From NCBI GenBank assembly GCA_963763855.1, contig CAVXPU010000008.1, forward strand, positions 62,001 through 126,000: DNA of 64,000 bases, written 5' to 3'. Made by a program: the position numbers and the translations under genes. This DNA is from JAIBCC01 sp963763855. Its GTDB lineage: Bacteria > Acidobacteriota > Blastocatellia > Pyrinomonadales > Pyrinomonadaceae. Positions within the stretch are counted from its first letter, which is position 1, and every line of letters starts with the position of its first letter. The notes beneath the pieces are model-generated. The model was not told the DNA's origin, made no database searches, and worked only from the letters and a program-made list of their open reading frames with translations. Shown in pieces: positions 25,317 to 33,145 of the stretch.

Positions 25317-26978
25317 TTATTTACTGAAAGTTGCAAAATCAATCCCAACTCTTAAAGGATAAGAAAATGCTTTATTTGAAATTCTTTGAGCGTAATTCTC
25401 TTTTAGAGTGCATAAATAAAAAGCATCAATGTCTTTCCCGATGTAATTAAATGAAATCTTTTTGTTCTCGACATCCATTTTATTGTTAGGAACGTGAAAC
25501 GAAAAAGGTTTACAATCATTTGTTCCATTTGTCCAATCAATACAGGTTAGTTTTTTATCTGAATCGTGGACGAATGAAACAAAATCACCATCAGTTTTCA
25601 TAACACCTTTAGAAATTCCAATATTCATTCCTTCTGCAAAAAAGAACATGCTTTTAATCTTTTCAGGTCTTAGACAATCACAAAGAGGCGTAATACATAG
25701 TAGATAAGTTGATTTTCCATCTCCTAAATCAGCATAAAAAATGTCGCCAAATCGTATTTCATCATTTTCTTTTCGCTTGATTGAAAGTTTGTTGTAAACC
25801 AAATTAAGTTTAGCAATTGCGTTTTGTGCATTTTCGTCTGCATTAGTAAATTTTGTCAACTGATTTTCGATGTCGTTGGCAGTTTTATACTCATCAATGA
25901 CCGAAAAAAGTTCTATATCTTTTTCAAGTAAGAAAGATGCAACTTGCTCTTTCCAAATATCTTTCAAAAATTCATTAAAAAGTTCTTCATATTCTTTAAA
26001 ATGGGTTTCTCGATGATGGAAAAATGCTAATGGATCAACGCCATCTAATTCTTTACCAATAAATCCAGATGTTTCTCTAAAACGATTTCTAATTTCTAAT
26101 CCAAGTAATGTTAAAAAGATATTTGATTCTGCTACCAAAGATTTTGTGAATTCGTTATAAAGTTCGGAATCGTCAATATCTTTGCTAAATACCTTTATGT
26201 AAAGATTATTGATGCAGATTGTAAAACGGTCGGGTGATAAAACGACTTTGTATTCATTCAATTTTTCTATCGGAACTTCAAGGTGTTTCAATATAAAACC
26301 AAGACAGATAATCTGTTCAATATATTTAGTTCGCGGTAACGATTGTTCATTTAAAAAATTAACTAAATCTTTTTGATTGATACTATGCTTTTTAAGCGTT
26401 GTGTTTAATTCGGTAATTTTAGCTTTTGCTTTTGTGTCAGTCTTTAGTTCAAAATAAATTTCAGATGATAATTGAATAATACTTTCTTTCAGAGATTCTT
26501 GCTCTTCTTGCTTAATCCCTGTGGTATCAATAAATTCTCGAAAATCAGATTCACATTTTTCAGCAATTTCTTTGGTCAATCCTGAAAAGTAAGCGGCAAT
26601 GTTTAAAATTACTTTTTCAGAAAGCACTTCCTTATCTTGTTGTGTATAAACGACTGCAAAATGCAGACTTCTTGTATTGATTGCCTTTTCTAAGATGTCA
26701 AAGGTAGCTTTTAAGTCGGACTCATCCGAATTTAGATGCCAATCAAGAATTAATAAATCTTTGTTGTATAACGATTGTTCAATATTTATTGACTCATCAT
26801 TTTCATATCTTTTGAAATCTAAGAGGCAGTTATTTTCATTAAATGATTTGAATAAACTTGCTTGGTTTATTAGGGCTTCATTTGATTCCTCAAATGGCAA
26901 CAAAACTTTGTCATCAATGTATAAAGCCGTATTTATAGACTCCGAAATTATTTTATTCGATATGGTTTCAAAACTCAT
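25317..26978 (-). CDS. Receiver-domain protein of the methyltransferase/ATPase module
   Basis: Residues 15-125 of 553 look like a response-regulator receiver: the acidic pair Asp22-Asp23 in LYIDDKVL, the phospho-acceptor Asp79 in LLILDWHLNSDES, and Thr112 in FAVVYTQQDK. The remaining 430 residues have no recognised domain; there is a cysteine pair in CITPLCDCLRP near 450. The gene starts 7 bp after the dual-GHKL gene, which carries a kinase-like C-terminal domain, so a phosphorelay is plausible. It is the last gene of a three-gene operon. Confidence 0.65.
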   Translation of the reverse strand: MSFETISNKIISESINTALYIDDKVLLPFEESNEALINQASLFKSFNENNCLLDFKRYENDESINIEQSLYNKDLLILDWHLNSDESDLKATFDILEKAINTRSLHFAVVYTQQDKEVLSEKVILNIAAYFSGLTKEIAEKCESDFREFIDTTGIKQEEQESLKESIIQLSSEIYFELKTDTKAKAKITELNTTLKKHSINQKDLVNFLNEQSLPRTKYIEQIICLGFILKHLEVPIEKLNEYKVVLSPDRFTICINNLYIKVFSKDIDDSELYNEFTKSLVAESNIFLTLLGLEIRNRFRETSGFIGKELDGVDPLAFFHHRETHFKEYEELFNEFLKDIWKEQVASFLLEKDIELFSVIDEYKTANDIENQLTKFTNADENAQNAIAKLNLVYNKLSIKRKENDEIRFGDIFYADLGDGKSTYLLCITPLCDCLRPEKIKSMFFFAEGMNIGISKGVMKTDGDFVSFVHDSDKKLTCIDWTNGTNDCKPFSFHVPNNKMDVENKKISFNYIGKDIDAFYLCTLKENYAQRISNKAFSYPLRVGIDFATFSK

Positions 26979-26985
26979 AAGTTGT

Positions 26986-29910
26986 TTAGTTTTCTATTTT
27001 ATAAATTGAGAAACAAGCCCCATTTAACTGATTATATTTTGGATTATTAGTTGCCTCAATTTCAAATCCAATTCCGTTAAGGCTTTGTTTTGCAAGATAT
27101 AATCCGATACCTCTGCCTTTTGGTCTGTTTGAATAGAATAGTTTGAAAACGTCATCCAAAATGTAATCTTCAATAGGTTCACCAGAATTAATTATTAGAA
27201 GTTTATTGTCTTTTACATCAATTTTTATCTCTCGATTATCTACTGGCTGTAACCAATAAATTGCGTTATTGATAATATTAATTAAGACTGGTTTAAAGAT
27301 AGATTCGTAGGAGAAAACAGTCCATTTCTCTGCTTCTGGAGTAATAACAAATTTAATATTATTCTCCTCTAATCTTGTTTTGAAAAAATCCTCAACATAC
27401 TCTTTTAATTCAGCCCCAGTAACATCTTTTCTGATTCTGCCTGTTGTTCGATAAAGAGGTTGGAGTAATTTGTAATTATCTTGAAGATGCTCAAAAGCTG
27501 TATCAAGATTTTTATACCTATTTTGGGCTTCATTATTCGGTTGAATATTTGTTCTTAAAGATTTAATGCTTTCCGCTAGTTGTGAATATAAAGTATTAAA
27601 CTGGTGGTCAATAATTTCGACGGCAATGCCTAATTGTGCCAATTCGTAAGTTTGCTCCCACTCTTTTTTCATCTCCTCAAATTGAATTTTGTAGTAGCCG
27701 ACCAAATTATCTTCATCCACCTCAAAACTCAATCTCTCTAAATGCTCAAAATATGGATTAACTCTTTTGTCTAATCTTTCTTGTAAATCTTTGAAGATAT
27801 TTTCAAGAAGTTTCATGCTTCTTTCTATTTGTTTTGCATCAGTATTAGCAGGAATAACTGCCGTATATTTTTCAGTAAACTCTCCAAGAAACTTTTCTTT
27901 TTCGGCAGTGAATTCAGAATTTATTTTTTTAAAGAGAACTTCCAAACGGGTTTCAAATTCTCCAAATTGGCTTGAAAGCCTGTTTTTATACAAAGCATTT
28001 TGGGCTTCAAATTCTTTGAATAATTCCTGAACTTTCAGTTTATCTCTTACAATTTTTAGTAACGGAGAAGACTCATCAAAATGTTTTGCTAAAGTTTGAT
28101 AGCGTTTGTCGTAATTGTGAAACTTCTTTTTTTGTAAATCTGTTGGCTGAAACCTGACAGGTTTATTTATTTTGTAATCAGCTATTTTTACTTTGCAGTT
28201 CTCAATTTCCGAGAGTAATGATTGAATCTCTTCATAAACAATTTGAGATTGATTTGATTTTGACTCAAGTTTTTGAACCAAATTATCAAAATGGTTTTCT
28301 AATCCATCTAATTCTTTTGGAAGCACTGTAAGTTTTTTTACAAAATCTTTTCTGGCTTGTTTATCTTTTTCCTGTTCTTGTTTTTCTGCATCGGCTAACT
28401 TCTTAAGTTCTTCTTGTTGCTCTTTTTTATAGTCATATTCGGCAGTGTCAGAAAAGTATTTCTTTGCTAAATCATCAAAAAAACCAATCAAATCAGTCTT
28501 AAAATCTCTAAATGCTGCATTGTTGATAAATCCTTCTCTACTCGATTTATCTTTAAGTTTTTCATTTGATTGCCGCGTTATTTCAATATAACCAAACATT
28601 CTTCTTTTAGAAAAAAAGTAACGACCAGCTTTTCTACTACGTCTTTCTTCAAATTCTAAGAAATCATTATCTAATCTTCCGTAAGGTAAAACCCGAAACC
28701 CATCTCTATAAACATAGATACCTCCAAAAAGGTCAAGTTTCTCGTCAAAATAATTATACTGTGTTTCATTTAGTTTGGATTCGGGTTTATTACCAGCTAC
28801 ATATCCAAGTTTTACTTTGAAAGAGCCGTAATTCGTCTTTGCTTTTTTTTTAACTGGCTTAAATGTGTGATTAATTGTTTGTTTGTAAATTCTTACATTG
28901 CCTTTAAATTCACCGTATTCATCAAATTCACCTTCAATTTGGTGATCTCCTTCTTTGAAATCATCAGGAGTAAAAAATGATTTGAAAGTGAGAAGGTCAT
29001 ATTTACCAGCATCAGCTTTTTCATTTATCCAAAAACAAGTTTTATGCTCTGGGTTTTCTGTTTTGAATAAGTTGAAAAGCCCAACCAAAGTTGAAACAGT
29101 ATGTTTTACAGAAATGTCATCTTTATAATCTTCAGACTCATCATTCTTAGTAAAATTTCGCAATTCAAGAATCTGTTGCTCAGGTTTGAAGATTATAAAC
29201 CTTGTAGCATGGGTGGCAGTCGGAGATTTGAATAAATCTGCAATCACATCGTCAACTATAAATTGAGGGACAGATAAATTTTGGCAATCTGCAAGAATGC
29301 TTTCCTTCAACGGCTGTTGGTCTTTCCAAGGGTCTTTCCAATTAGTTTTATCTTTTGGAGGTTCTGGGAAATTGAGTAAGAATTCTTTTTTTAACTGCTG
29401 AAAAATATTTTGGAACGAACTAAGACTTTCAACGGATTTCAGCGGAATATTTATATCACTCAAAAACAAATCGTAGTTTTCTAAAATTCTCCAATCAAAA
29501 AAAACTGCTTCCAATGGGTGATTTATTTTTTTTGTCAGCATCAACATTTGAGGTCCTAAATAAGCAACCGCTAAACGACCGATACCTTTTTCGCCCATTT
29601 TTACTCTTGGTTCTTTCCAAAGAGTTTCTTCACCTTTTACATCTTTATCGCCTCTTGTTTTAGAATCTGTTCCTAAGACAAACCATTTTTCCAAAACGTC
29701 ATCACGGCTCATACCTTTGCCATCATCCGTTAGGACAAAAATTGGTTCTTCAAAATCCTTGAAGCCTTTCATATAAAGAAAGGCTTCAAGGTTATCGCCA
29801 TAGGCATCATAGCCATTTTTCCAAAGTTCTGAAATGGCTGTTGGTAAATCGGCAATTTGACCTTTGCCTAATAAATCAACTGCTCTGGCTTTTGTTCTGA
29901 ATTGTGCCAT
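26986..29910 (-). CDS. Large ATPase with two GHKL domains (MORC/HSP90-like and histidine-kinase-like)
   Basis: The 974-residue protein has an N-terminal GHKL ATPase: AISELWKNGYDAYGDN near 25, VLTDDGKGMSRDDV near 60 and MGEKGIGRLAVAYLG near 107. This resembles MORC/HSP90-type ATPases found in restriction-like islands. A coiled coil with many Lys/Glu fills about 480-740. The C-terminus is a second GHKL domain: an H-box-like GIAVEIIDHQFNTLY (His769), an N box INIINNAIYWL, and a G2 box KGRGIGLYLAKQSL. The gene overlaps the methyltransferase gene by 35 bp and precedes the receiver gene by 7 bp. Confidence 0.8.
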   Translation of the reverse strand: MAQFRTKARAVDLLGKGQIADLPTAISELWKNGYDAYGDNLEAFLYMKGFKDFEEPIFVLTDDGKGMSRDDVLEKWFVLGTDSKTRGDKDVKGEETLWKEPRVKMGEKGIGRLAVAYLGPQMLMLTKKINHPLEAVFFDWRILENYDLFLSDINIPLKSVESLSSFQNIFQQLKKEFLLNFPEPPKDKTNWKDPWKDQQPLKESILADCQNLSVPQFIVDDVIADLFKSPTATHATRFIIFKPEQQILELRNFTKNDESEDYKDDISVKHTVSTLVGLFNLFKTENPEHKTCFWINEKADAGKYDLLTFKSFFTPDDFKEGDHQIEGEFDEYGEFKGNVRIYKQTINHTFKPVKKKAKTNYGSFKVKLGYVAGNKPESKLNETQYNYFDEKLDLFGGIYVYRDGFRVLPYGRLDNDFLEFEERRSRKAGRYFFSKRRMFGYIEITRQSNEKLKDKSSREGFINNAAFRDFKTDLIGFFDDLAKKYFSDTAEYDYKKEQQEELKKLADAEKQEQEKDKQARKDFVKKLTVLPKELDGLENHFDNLVQKLESKSNQSQIVYEEIQSLLSEIENCKVKIADYKINKPVRFQPTDLQKKKFHNYDKRYQTLAKHFDESSPLLKIVRDKLKVQELFKEFEAQNALYKNRLSSQFGEFETRLEVLFKKINSEFTAEKEKFLGEFTEKYTAVIPANTDAKQIERSMKLLENIFKDLQERLDKRVNPYFEHLERLSFEVDEDNLVGYYKIQFEEMKKEWEQTYELAQLGIAVEIIDHQFNTLYSQLAESIKSLRTNIQPNNEAQNRYKNLDTAFEHLQDNYKLLQPLYRTTGRIRKDVTGAELKEYVEDFFKTRLEENNIKFVITPEAEKWTVFSYESIFKPVLINIINNAIYWLQPVDNREIKIDVKDNKLLIINSGEPIEDYILDDVFKLFYSNRPKGRGIGLYLAKQSLNGIGFEIEATNNPKYNQLNGACFSIYKIEN

Positions 29911-30967
29911 TTGTGTTTTTAATAATTGCTAATCCAATTTGTTTGGCGTATTTTGGCGGAACCGCATTTCCAATAATTCTGGCGATTGACGCAATGCTAG
30001 TGCCGCGAAATTTGTAGGTTTTAGGAAATGATTGTAAGGAAGCTCCTTCTCTTAAAGATAAAGCTCTATCTTCTTCTGGGTGGACAAATCTTCCATTTGA
30101 AACACTAAAAAATTTTGTTGTAATGGTTGGGGATGGTTTACTCCACCAAAGCCTTCCAAAAGTATCTCTAAAGGAATCATCTTTTCCAATAAAACACTTT
30201 AACTGTAATTTTTCATTGTCAGCAAACCCAAAACGATTTCCACCATCTTTTTCAACCAATTTTAGACGTTCTTTATTTGTAGTGCTAATTTCTGAAACTG
30301 TGTGAATAAAGTTGGTTTTATCTTTATGCCCTGAGTCTATTTTTGGAAAACCATTTTCTTTTCCGATTATGTCTTTAACAGCTAATTTCTTGCTGTTTCT
30401 TTTAATTGGAGCTATTTCTTTATCGGAAACTCTATTTGCAATTAAAGTAAATCGTTTTCTGTTTTGAGGGACTCCGAAATCAACTACATTATGAACGTCA
30501 AAGTGAACTTTGTATTTATTATCTTCAAGCCACACAATAAACGAAGCCAAGCCGCTTTCCTCTTTTTTTCTTAAAACACCTGGGACATTTTCAACAACTA
30601 CATAACCAGGCTTAAAATATTCAACAAATCGTCTAAACTCAACAAGCAAATTTTTGGACTTTTCAGATTTATTTTTGTCAGTATTGATGATGCTCCAAAA
30701 TTGACACGGACTACAGCCAATTAGAATCAATTCGTCATCATTTTTTTTAAGTTTAAGTTTCTTTTTAAGGGCAGGTGCTTTGAGGTCAAAAACATCAGCC
30801 AATATGAATTCAGCATCTTTTATATTTGACTCATAGGTTTCTTTACAGGTTGGTTCATGGTCAATTCCCGCCAAGACTTTAATTCCTGCCTTCTGCATTC
30901 CGTAGCTCATTCCTCCACCACCACAGAAGAAGTCAATCGCTTTTAGATTTTCAGGTTTTTTTGGCAT
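29876..30967 (-). CDS. dcm: DNA (cytosine-5-)-methyltransferase
   Basis: The 363-residue enzyme has all main C5-methylase motifs: I (IDFFCGGGGMSYGMQKAG, residue 11), IV (GCSPCQ, catalytic Cys88), VI (VVVENVPGVL, residue 123), VIII (GVPQNRKRFTLIANR) and X (ARIIGNAVPPKYAKQIG). The short stretch between VIII and IX is the target-recognition part; the target is unknown. Methylation probably marks self DNA for the adjacent ATPase/receiver proteins. No separate restriction endonuclease is seen in the operon. Confidence 0.93.
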   Translation of the reverse strand: MPKKPENLKAIDFFCGGGGMSYGMQKAGIKVLAGIDHEPTCKETYESNIKDAEFILADVFDLKAPALKKKLKLKKNDDELILIGCSPCQFWSIINTDKNKSEKSKNLLVEFRRFVEYFKPGYVVVENVPGVLRKKEESGLASFIVWLEDNKYKVHFDVHNVVDFGVPQNRKRFTLIANRVSDKEIAPIKRNSKKLAVKDIIGKENGFPKIDSGHKDKTNFIHTVSEISTTNKERLKLVEKDGGNRFGFADNEKLQLKCFIGKDDSFRDTFGRLWWSKPSPTITTKFFSVSNGRFVHPEEDRALSLREGASLQSFPKTYKFRGTSIASIARIIGNAVPPKYAKQIGLAIIKNTNGTIQNKSQSS

Positions 30968-31210
30968 AATTTTCTGTTTTCTAAAACAGATAAAAATAAC
31001 CTCGAATCATATCATTTTTAGTTCTATTATACAAGATATTGAAAGCAAGTATAATTTAACAAAGTCCAATATTGCTATCCTCAAAACATCTCTTCAGTTG
31101 GTCTCGAAGGACTTCCCAAAAAAGCGTTCCGCATCCATAAAAACATTATGGAGATTCGTTGATTCCAGCAGTATATTCCCGAAACAATCCACCTGACGCT
31201 CCAAAAGTTG

Positions 31211-31260
31211 TCAATGATGCTCCTTCGCCCCATCAAGCAGATTCCCGTGATAAATTTCGC
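31211..31260 (-). repeat. thiC 3'-tail copy 2
   Basis: The 50-bp block beginning TCAATGATGCTCCTTCGCCC and continuing CATCAAGCAGATTCCCGTGA matches thiC with few changes. The minus-strand peptide GEIYHGNLLDGAKEHH-stop is fused in frame to the metH remnant. It lies 243 bp before the methyltransferase start. Confidence 0.88.
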
Positions 31261-31420
31261 CGCCGAAAGAGTTAGTTTCAATCACATCACAACCGACATC
31301 TAAAAATCCCGTGTGAGCTTTTTCAATAATCGTCAAATTCTGCCATTGCAGATTGCTTCCCCTCGCACCGTCAAAAATGATGACTTTTTCTTTTCATAAA
31401 TCTAAAACATTATTGCTCAT
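31211..31420 (-). pseudogene. metH: metH N-terminal remnant fused to thiC tail
   Basis: An ATG at 31420 opens MSNNVLDL, then an in-frame TGA. The frame continues KEKVIIFDGARGSNLQWQNL, then IIEKAHTGFLDVGCDVIETN and SFGG. These are conserved N-terminal segments of cobalamin-dependent methionine synthase, with about 20 residues missing between LQWQNLT and IIEKAH. Directly after FGG it becomes EIYHGNLLDGAKEHH-stop, the thiC tail. It is a degenerate fusion with no sign of function. The TGA is not at a catalytic position. Confidence 0.75.
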
Positions 31421-31475
31421 AATAATATCTATTTGCTGCTGCAAAACGGTTTAACTGATACTGCCTTCCCAAAAT

Positions 31476-32381
31476 TCATTGATTAGCGGCAAGAAAATCT
31501 GCCAGTGAAGCAACATCAATCGCACAGTGTCCGCCATACAGAGGATGCCATTTAGTTTTTACGCCGCGTTTTATGGCGATATTTGCAAGGGCTTCCGTTC
31601 CCTCAAAATTGCCGTATTTATCATAAAGACCGCACGATAAATATAGTTCGGGATACTTATCATCTGCCCGCTCAATCAATTTTATCGGAGAAATCGAGTT
31701 CCATTCCTCTTCATTAGAAATGTATGTTTTTGCCATTTGGAGTATTCCGAATGCTATTTTGGGATCTGCTCCGGTGCGTTTGACTGATTCTCTCATCGTC
31801 GAAAAATCAGAAAACGGTGAATCCAAATAAACTCCCGGACAGAGCGATGCAACTTTTGAAAACAGGTGAGGATGACTGAGACCTAATATCAATACATTCA
31901 ATCCGCCCATTGATTCGCCAAGCAAAATTCTATTTCGCGGTTTACCTATTTTTGATTCAATTTCGGGCAGACGGGCAACAAAATCATCCATTAAACCGCT
32001 TTCCGCTTTGGAATTTTTTGGAGTTAACAGCCACACATTTCCGTAAGAAACGACCACCACAGTCGGCGGTTTTGTTGATGATTTCTGCCAATACGATTGA
32101 ACTAAGGAAGTAAAATAAGTGTCATCATTCCAAATAGAATCATCCATATTCCTGCCGTGTAAGTGATATATTACGTCTTCACTTACGCCGGTTTCTGCAC
32201 GATATACGGTGAAATTTAAGTTGCCGCTCGTGAATTTTTGCGATTGTGCTGCTATAAAATTAACTTTTTGACTTCCCGTTGGACTCGTAAAATATGTCCA
32301 TACCCAATACCCGCCAATCAAAAGGAATATAAAGAAGGCTATGATAAATAATTTCTTAGTAGATATGGTTATTTGTTTCAT
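31476..32381 (-). CDS. Membrane-anchored esterase (alpha/beta hydrolase, esterase-D-like)
   Basis: From the ATG at 32381 the product has 301 residues with an N-terminal transmembrane anchor (LFIIAFFIFLLIGGYWVWTYF). The hydrolase domain shows an oxyanion segment YHLHGRNMDDS, the nucleophile elbow ILLGESMGGLN, and a late His in YGGHCAIDVA. It resembles the esterase D / putative esterase family. The longer frame upstream reads through thiC tail 1 and is not the real start. It lies between tails 1 and 2. Confidence 0.75.
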   Translation of the reverse strand: MKQITISTKKLFIIAFFIFLLIGGYWVWTYFTSPTGSQKVNFIAAQSQKFTSGNLNFTVYRAETGVSEDVIYHLHGRNMDDSIWNDDTYFTSLVQSYWQKSSTKPPTVVVVSYGNVWLLTPKNSKAESGLMDDFVARLPEIESKIGKPRNRILLGESMGGLNVLILGLSHPHLFSKVASLCPGVYLDSPFSDFSTMRESVKRTGADPKIAFGILQMAKTYISNEEEWNSISPIKLIERADDKYPELYLSCGLYDKYGNFEGTEALANIAIKRGVKTKWHPLYGGHCAIDVASLADFLAANQ

Positions 32382-32408
32382 AATAATCAAATATATAAGT
32401 CTTTGGTT

Positions 32409-32465
32409 CCTTTGATAAATCTCGCTTCCTGTTGCCTTAAACTCCGCAACCTTTTCAGCGATTCC
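32409..32465 (-). repeat. thiC 3'-tail copy 1 (lacks terminal codons)
   Basis: About 57 bp align with few mismatches: TTGATAAATCTCGCTTCCTG and GCCTTAAACTCCGCAACCTT, then CAGCGATTCC. Minus-strand peptide: GIAEKVAEFKATGSEIYQ, nearly the thiC sequence, after which it departs before NLPDGAKEHH. The 3' end of the HEPN-like gene (32455) overlaps it in another frame. Confidence 0.9.
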
Positions 32466-32958
32466 TAACTTCGTTAATATAATATTTTCCAATTTCGGCA
32501 ATAAATTCTCCAAGGTTCGCCCAATCTATATCAACCTCAAAATTCTTAGTCCCGTTATTATTGTTCCAAAACGTAACTTTCTGATTATCCGCATCAATAG
32601 AAAAGTTAGCGTGTGATAAAGCATTTCTCAATAATCGTATAAAGTTAAATGTGTCGAGATTAATGTCTGTTGGAGGTTTTAACAAAAATTTATTCCGTGT
32701 TGTGAATTGAAAATTTGTATTATTCTTTTCCCAAATCTCTCTTGGAATTACGATTAGTCCATACATAATCATTAGAACTGTCCCTTGATTTTTTGTGTGA
32801 TAAAACCGAGGGTTTTGAAGTTTTTGGTCAGTCAGAAAATCATCGAAAAATTCTGAAATGGTCTTGTTAGGATTTTTCTGAAATTGTTCTTCAAACTGAA
32901 AGAGAAATTGTGCGTTATACCAAGTCCAAACTGGAATTTCTTGTCTTGAATCACTCAT
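32455..32958 (-). CDS. HEPN-like protein
   Basis: The 167-residue helical protein has FNFIRLLRNALSHANFSID near 105. RNALSH is the Rx4H motif of HEPN ribonucleases, with the typical flanking hydrophobic residues. The rest (WTWYNAQFLFQFEEQFQK, IMYGLIVIPREIWEK) is compatible with a four-helix bundle like pEK499-p136-type HEPN proteins. Such proteins serve in toxin or antiphage roles. It is the first gene after thiC and its stop lies in tail 1. No antitoxin is visible. Confidence 0.6.
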   Translation of the reverse strand: MSDSRQEIPVWTWYNAQFLFQFEEQFQKNPNKTISEFFDDFLTDQKLQNPRFYHTKNQGTVLMIMYGLIVIPREIWEKNNTNFQFTTRNKFLLKPPTDINLDTFNFIRLLRNALSHANFSIDADNQKVTFWNNNNGTKNFEVDIDWANLGEFIAEIGKYYINEVRNR

Positions 32959-33014
32959 TTTGTTTCGTTTATTTCATTATATTTGCGGTCTTATGATTGT
33001 TTCTAATAAGGCAA

Positions 33015-33048
33015 GTAGTGCGGCGAAAACCTGTCTTCGCCGCACTAC
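33015..33048 (-). repeat. Perfect 13-bp palindrome after thiC (REP-like or terminator)
   Basis: GTAGTGCGGCGAA (33015-33027) and TTCGCCGCACTAC (33036-33048) form a perfect stem with an 8-base loop, 5 bp after the thiC stop. Downstream on the minus strand the bases are TTGCCTTATT, a weak T tract. It may stop thiC transcription or be a REP element; its GC-rich stem resembles other palindromes in the window. Confidence 0.7.
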
Positions 33049-33052
33049 CAAA

Positions 33053-33145
33053 TTAATGATGCTCCTTCGCCCCATCAGGCAAATTCCCTTGATAAATCTC
33101 GCTTCCTGTCGCCTTAAACTCCGCAGCCTTTTCAGCCATTCCGAC
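33053..33145 (-). repeat. thiC 3'-tail reference copy (in gene)
   Basis: This is the 3' end of thiC itself, coding for MAEKAAEFKATGSEIY then QGNLPDGAKEHH-stop. It is the best candidate for the ancestral unit, because the downstream copies are parts of it, in the same orientation, and none is seen on the upstream side of thiC. Confidence 0.85.

Noticed and set aside
31081..31281. 66-residue minus-strand frame across thiC tail 2
   Set aside because: Frame is out of register with both the metH remnant and the tail; no ribosome site.
31394..31396. In-frame TGA in the metH remnant as a second selenocysteine codon
   Set aside because: It lies at residue 9, far from any redox or metal site, in a fragment with internal deletion; simple decay explains it.
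9817..33145. Reading the array as a classical integron
   Set aside because: No IntI gene, no attI, and the tails lack attC-type paired core sites (GTTRRRY) and symmetrical arms. Only the overall layout is similar.
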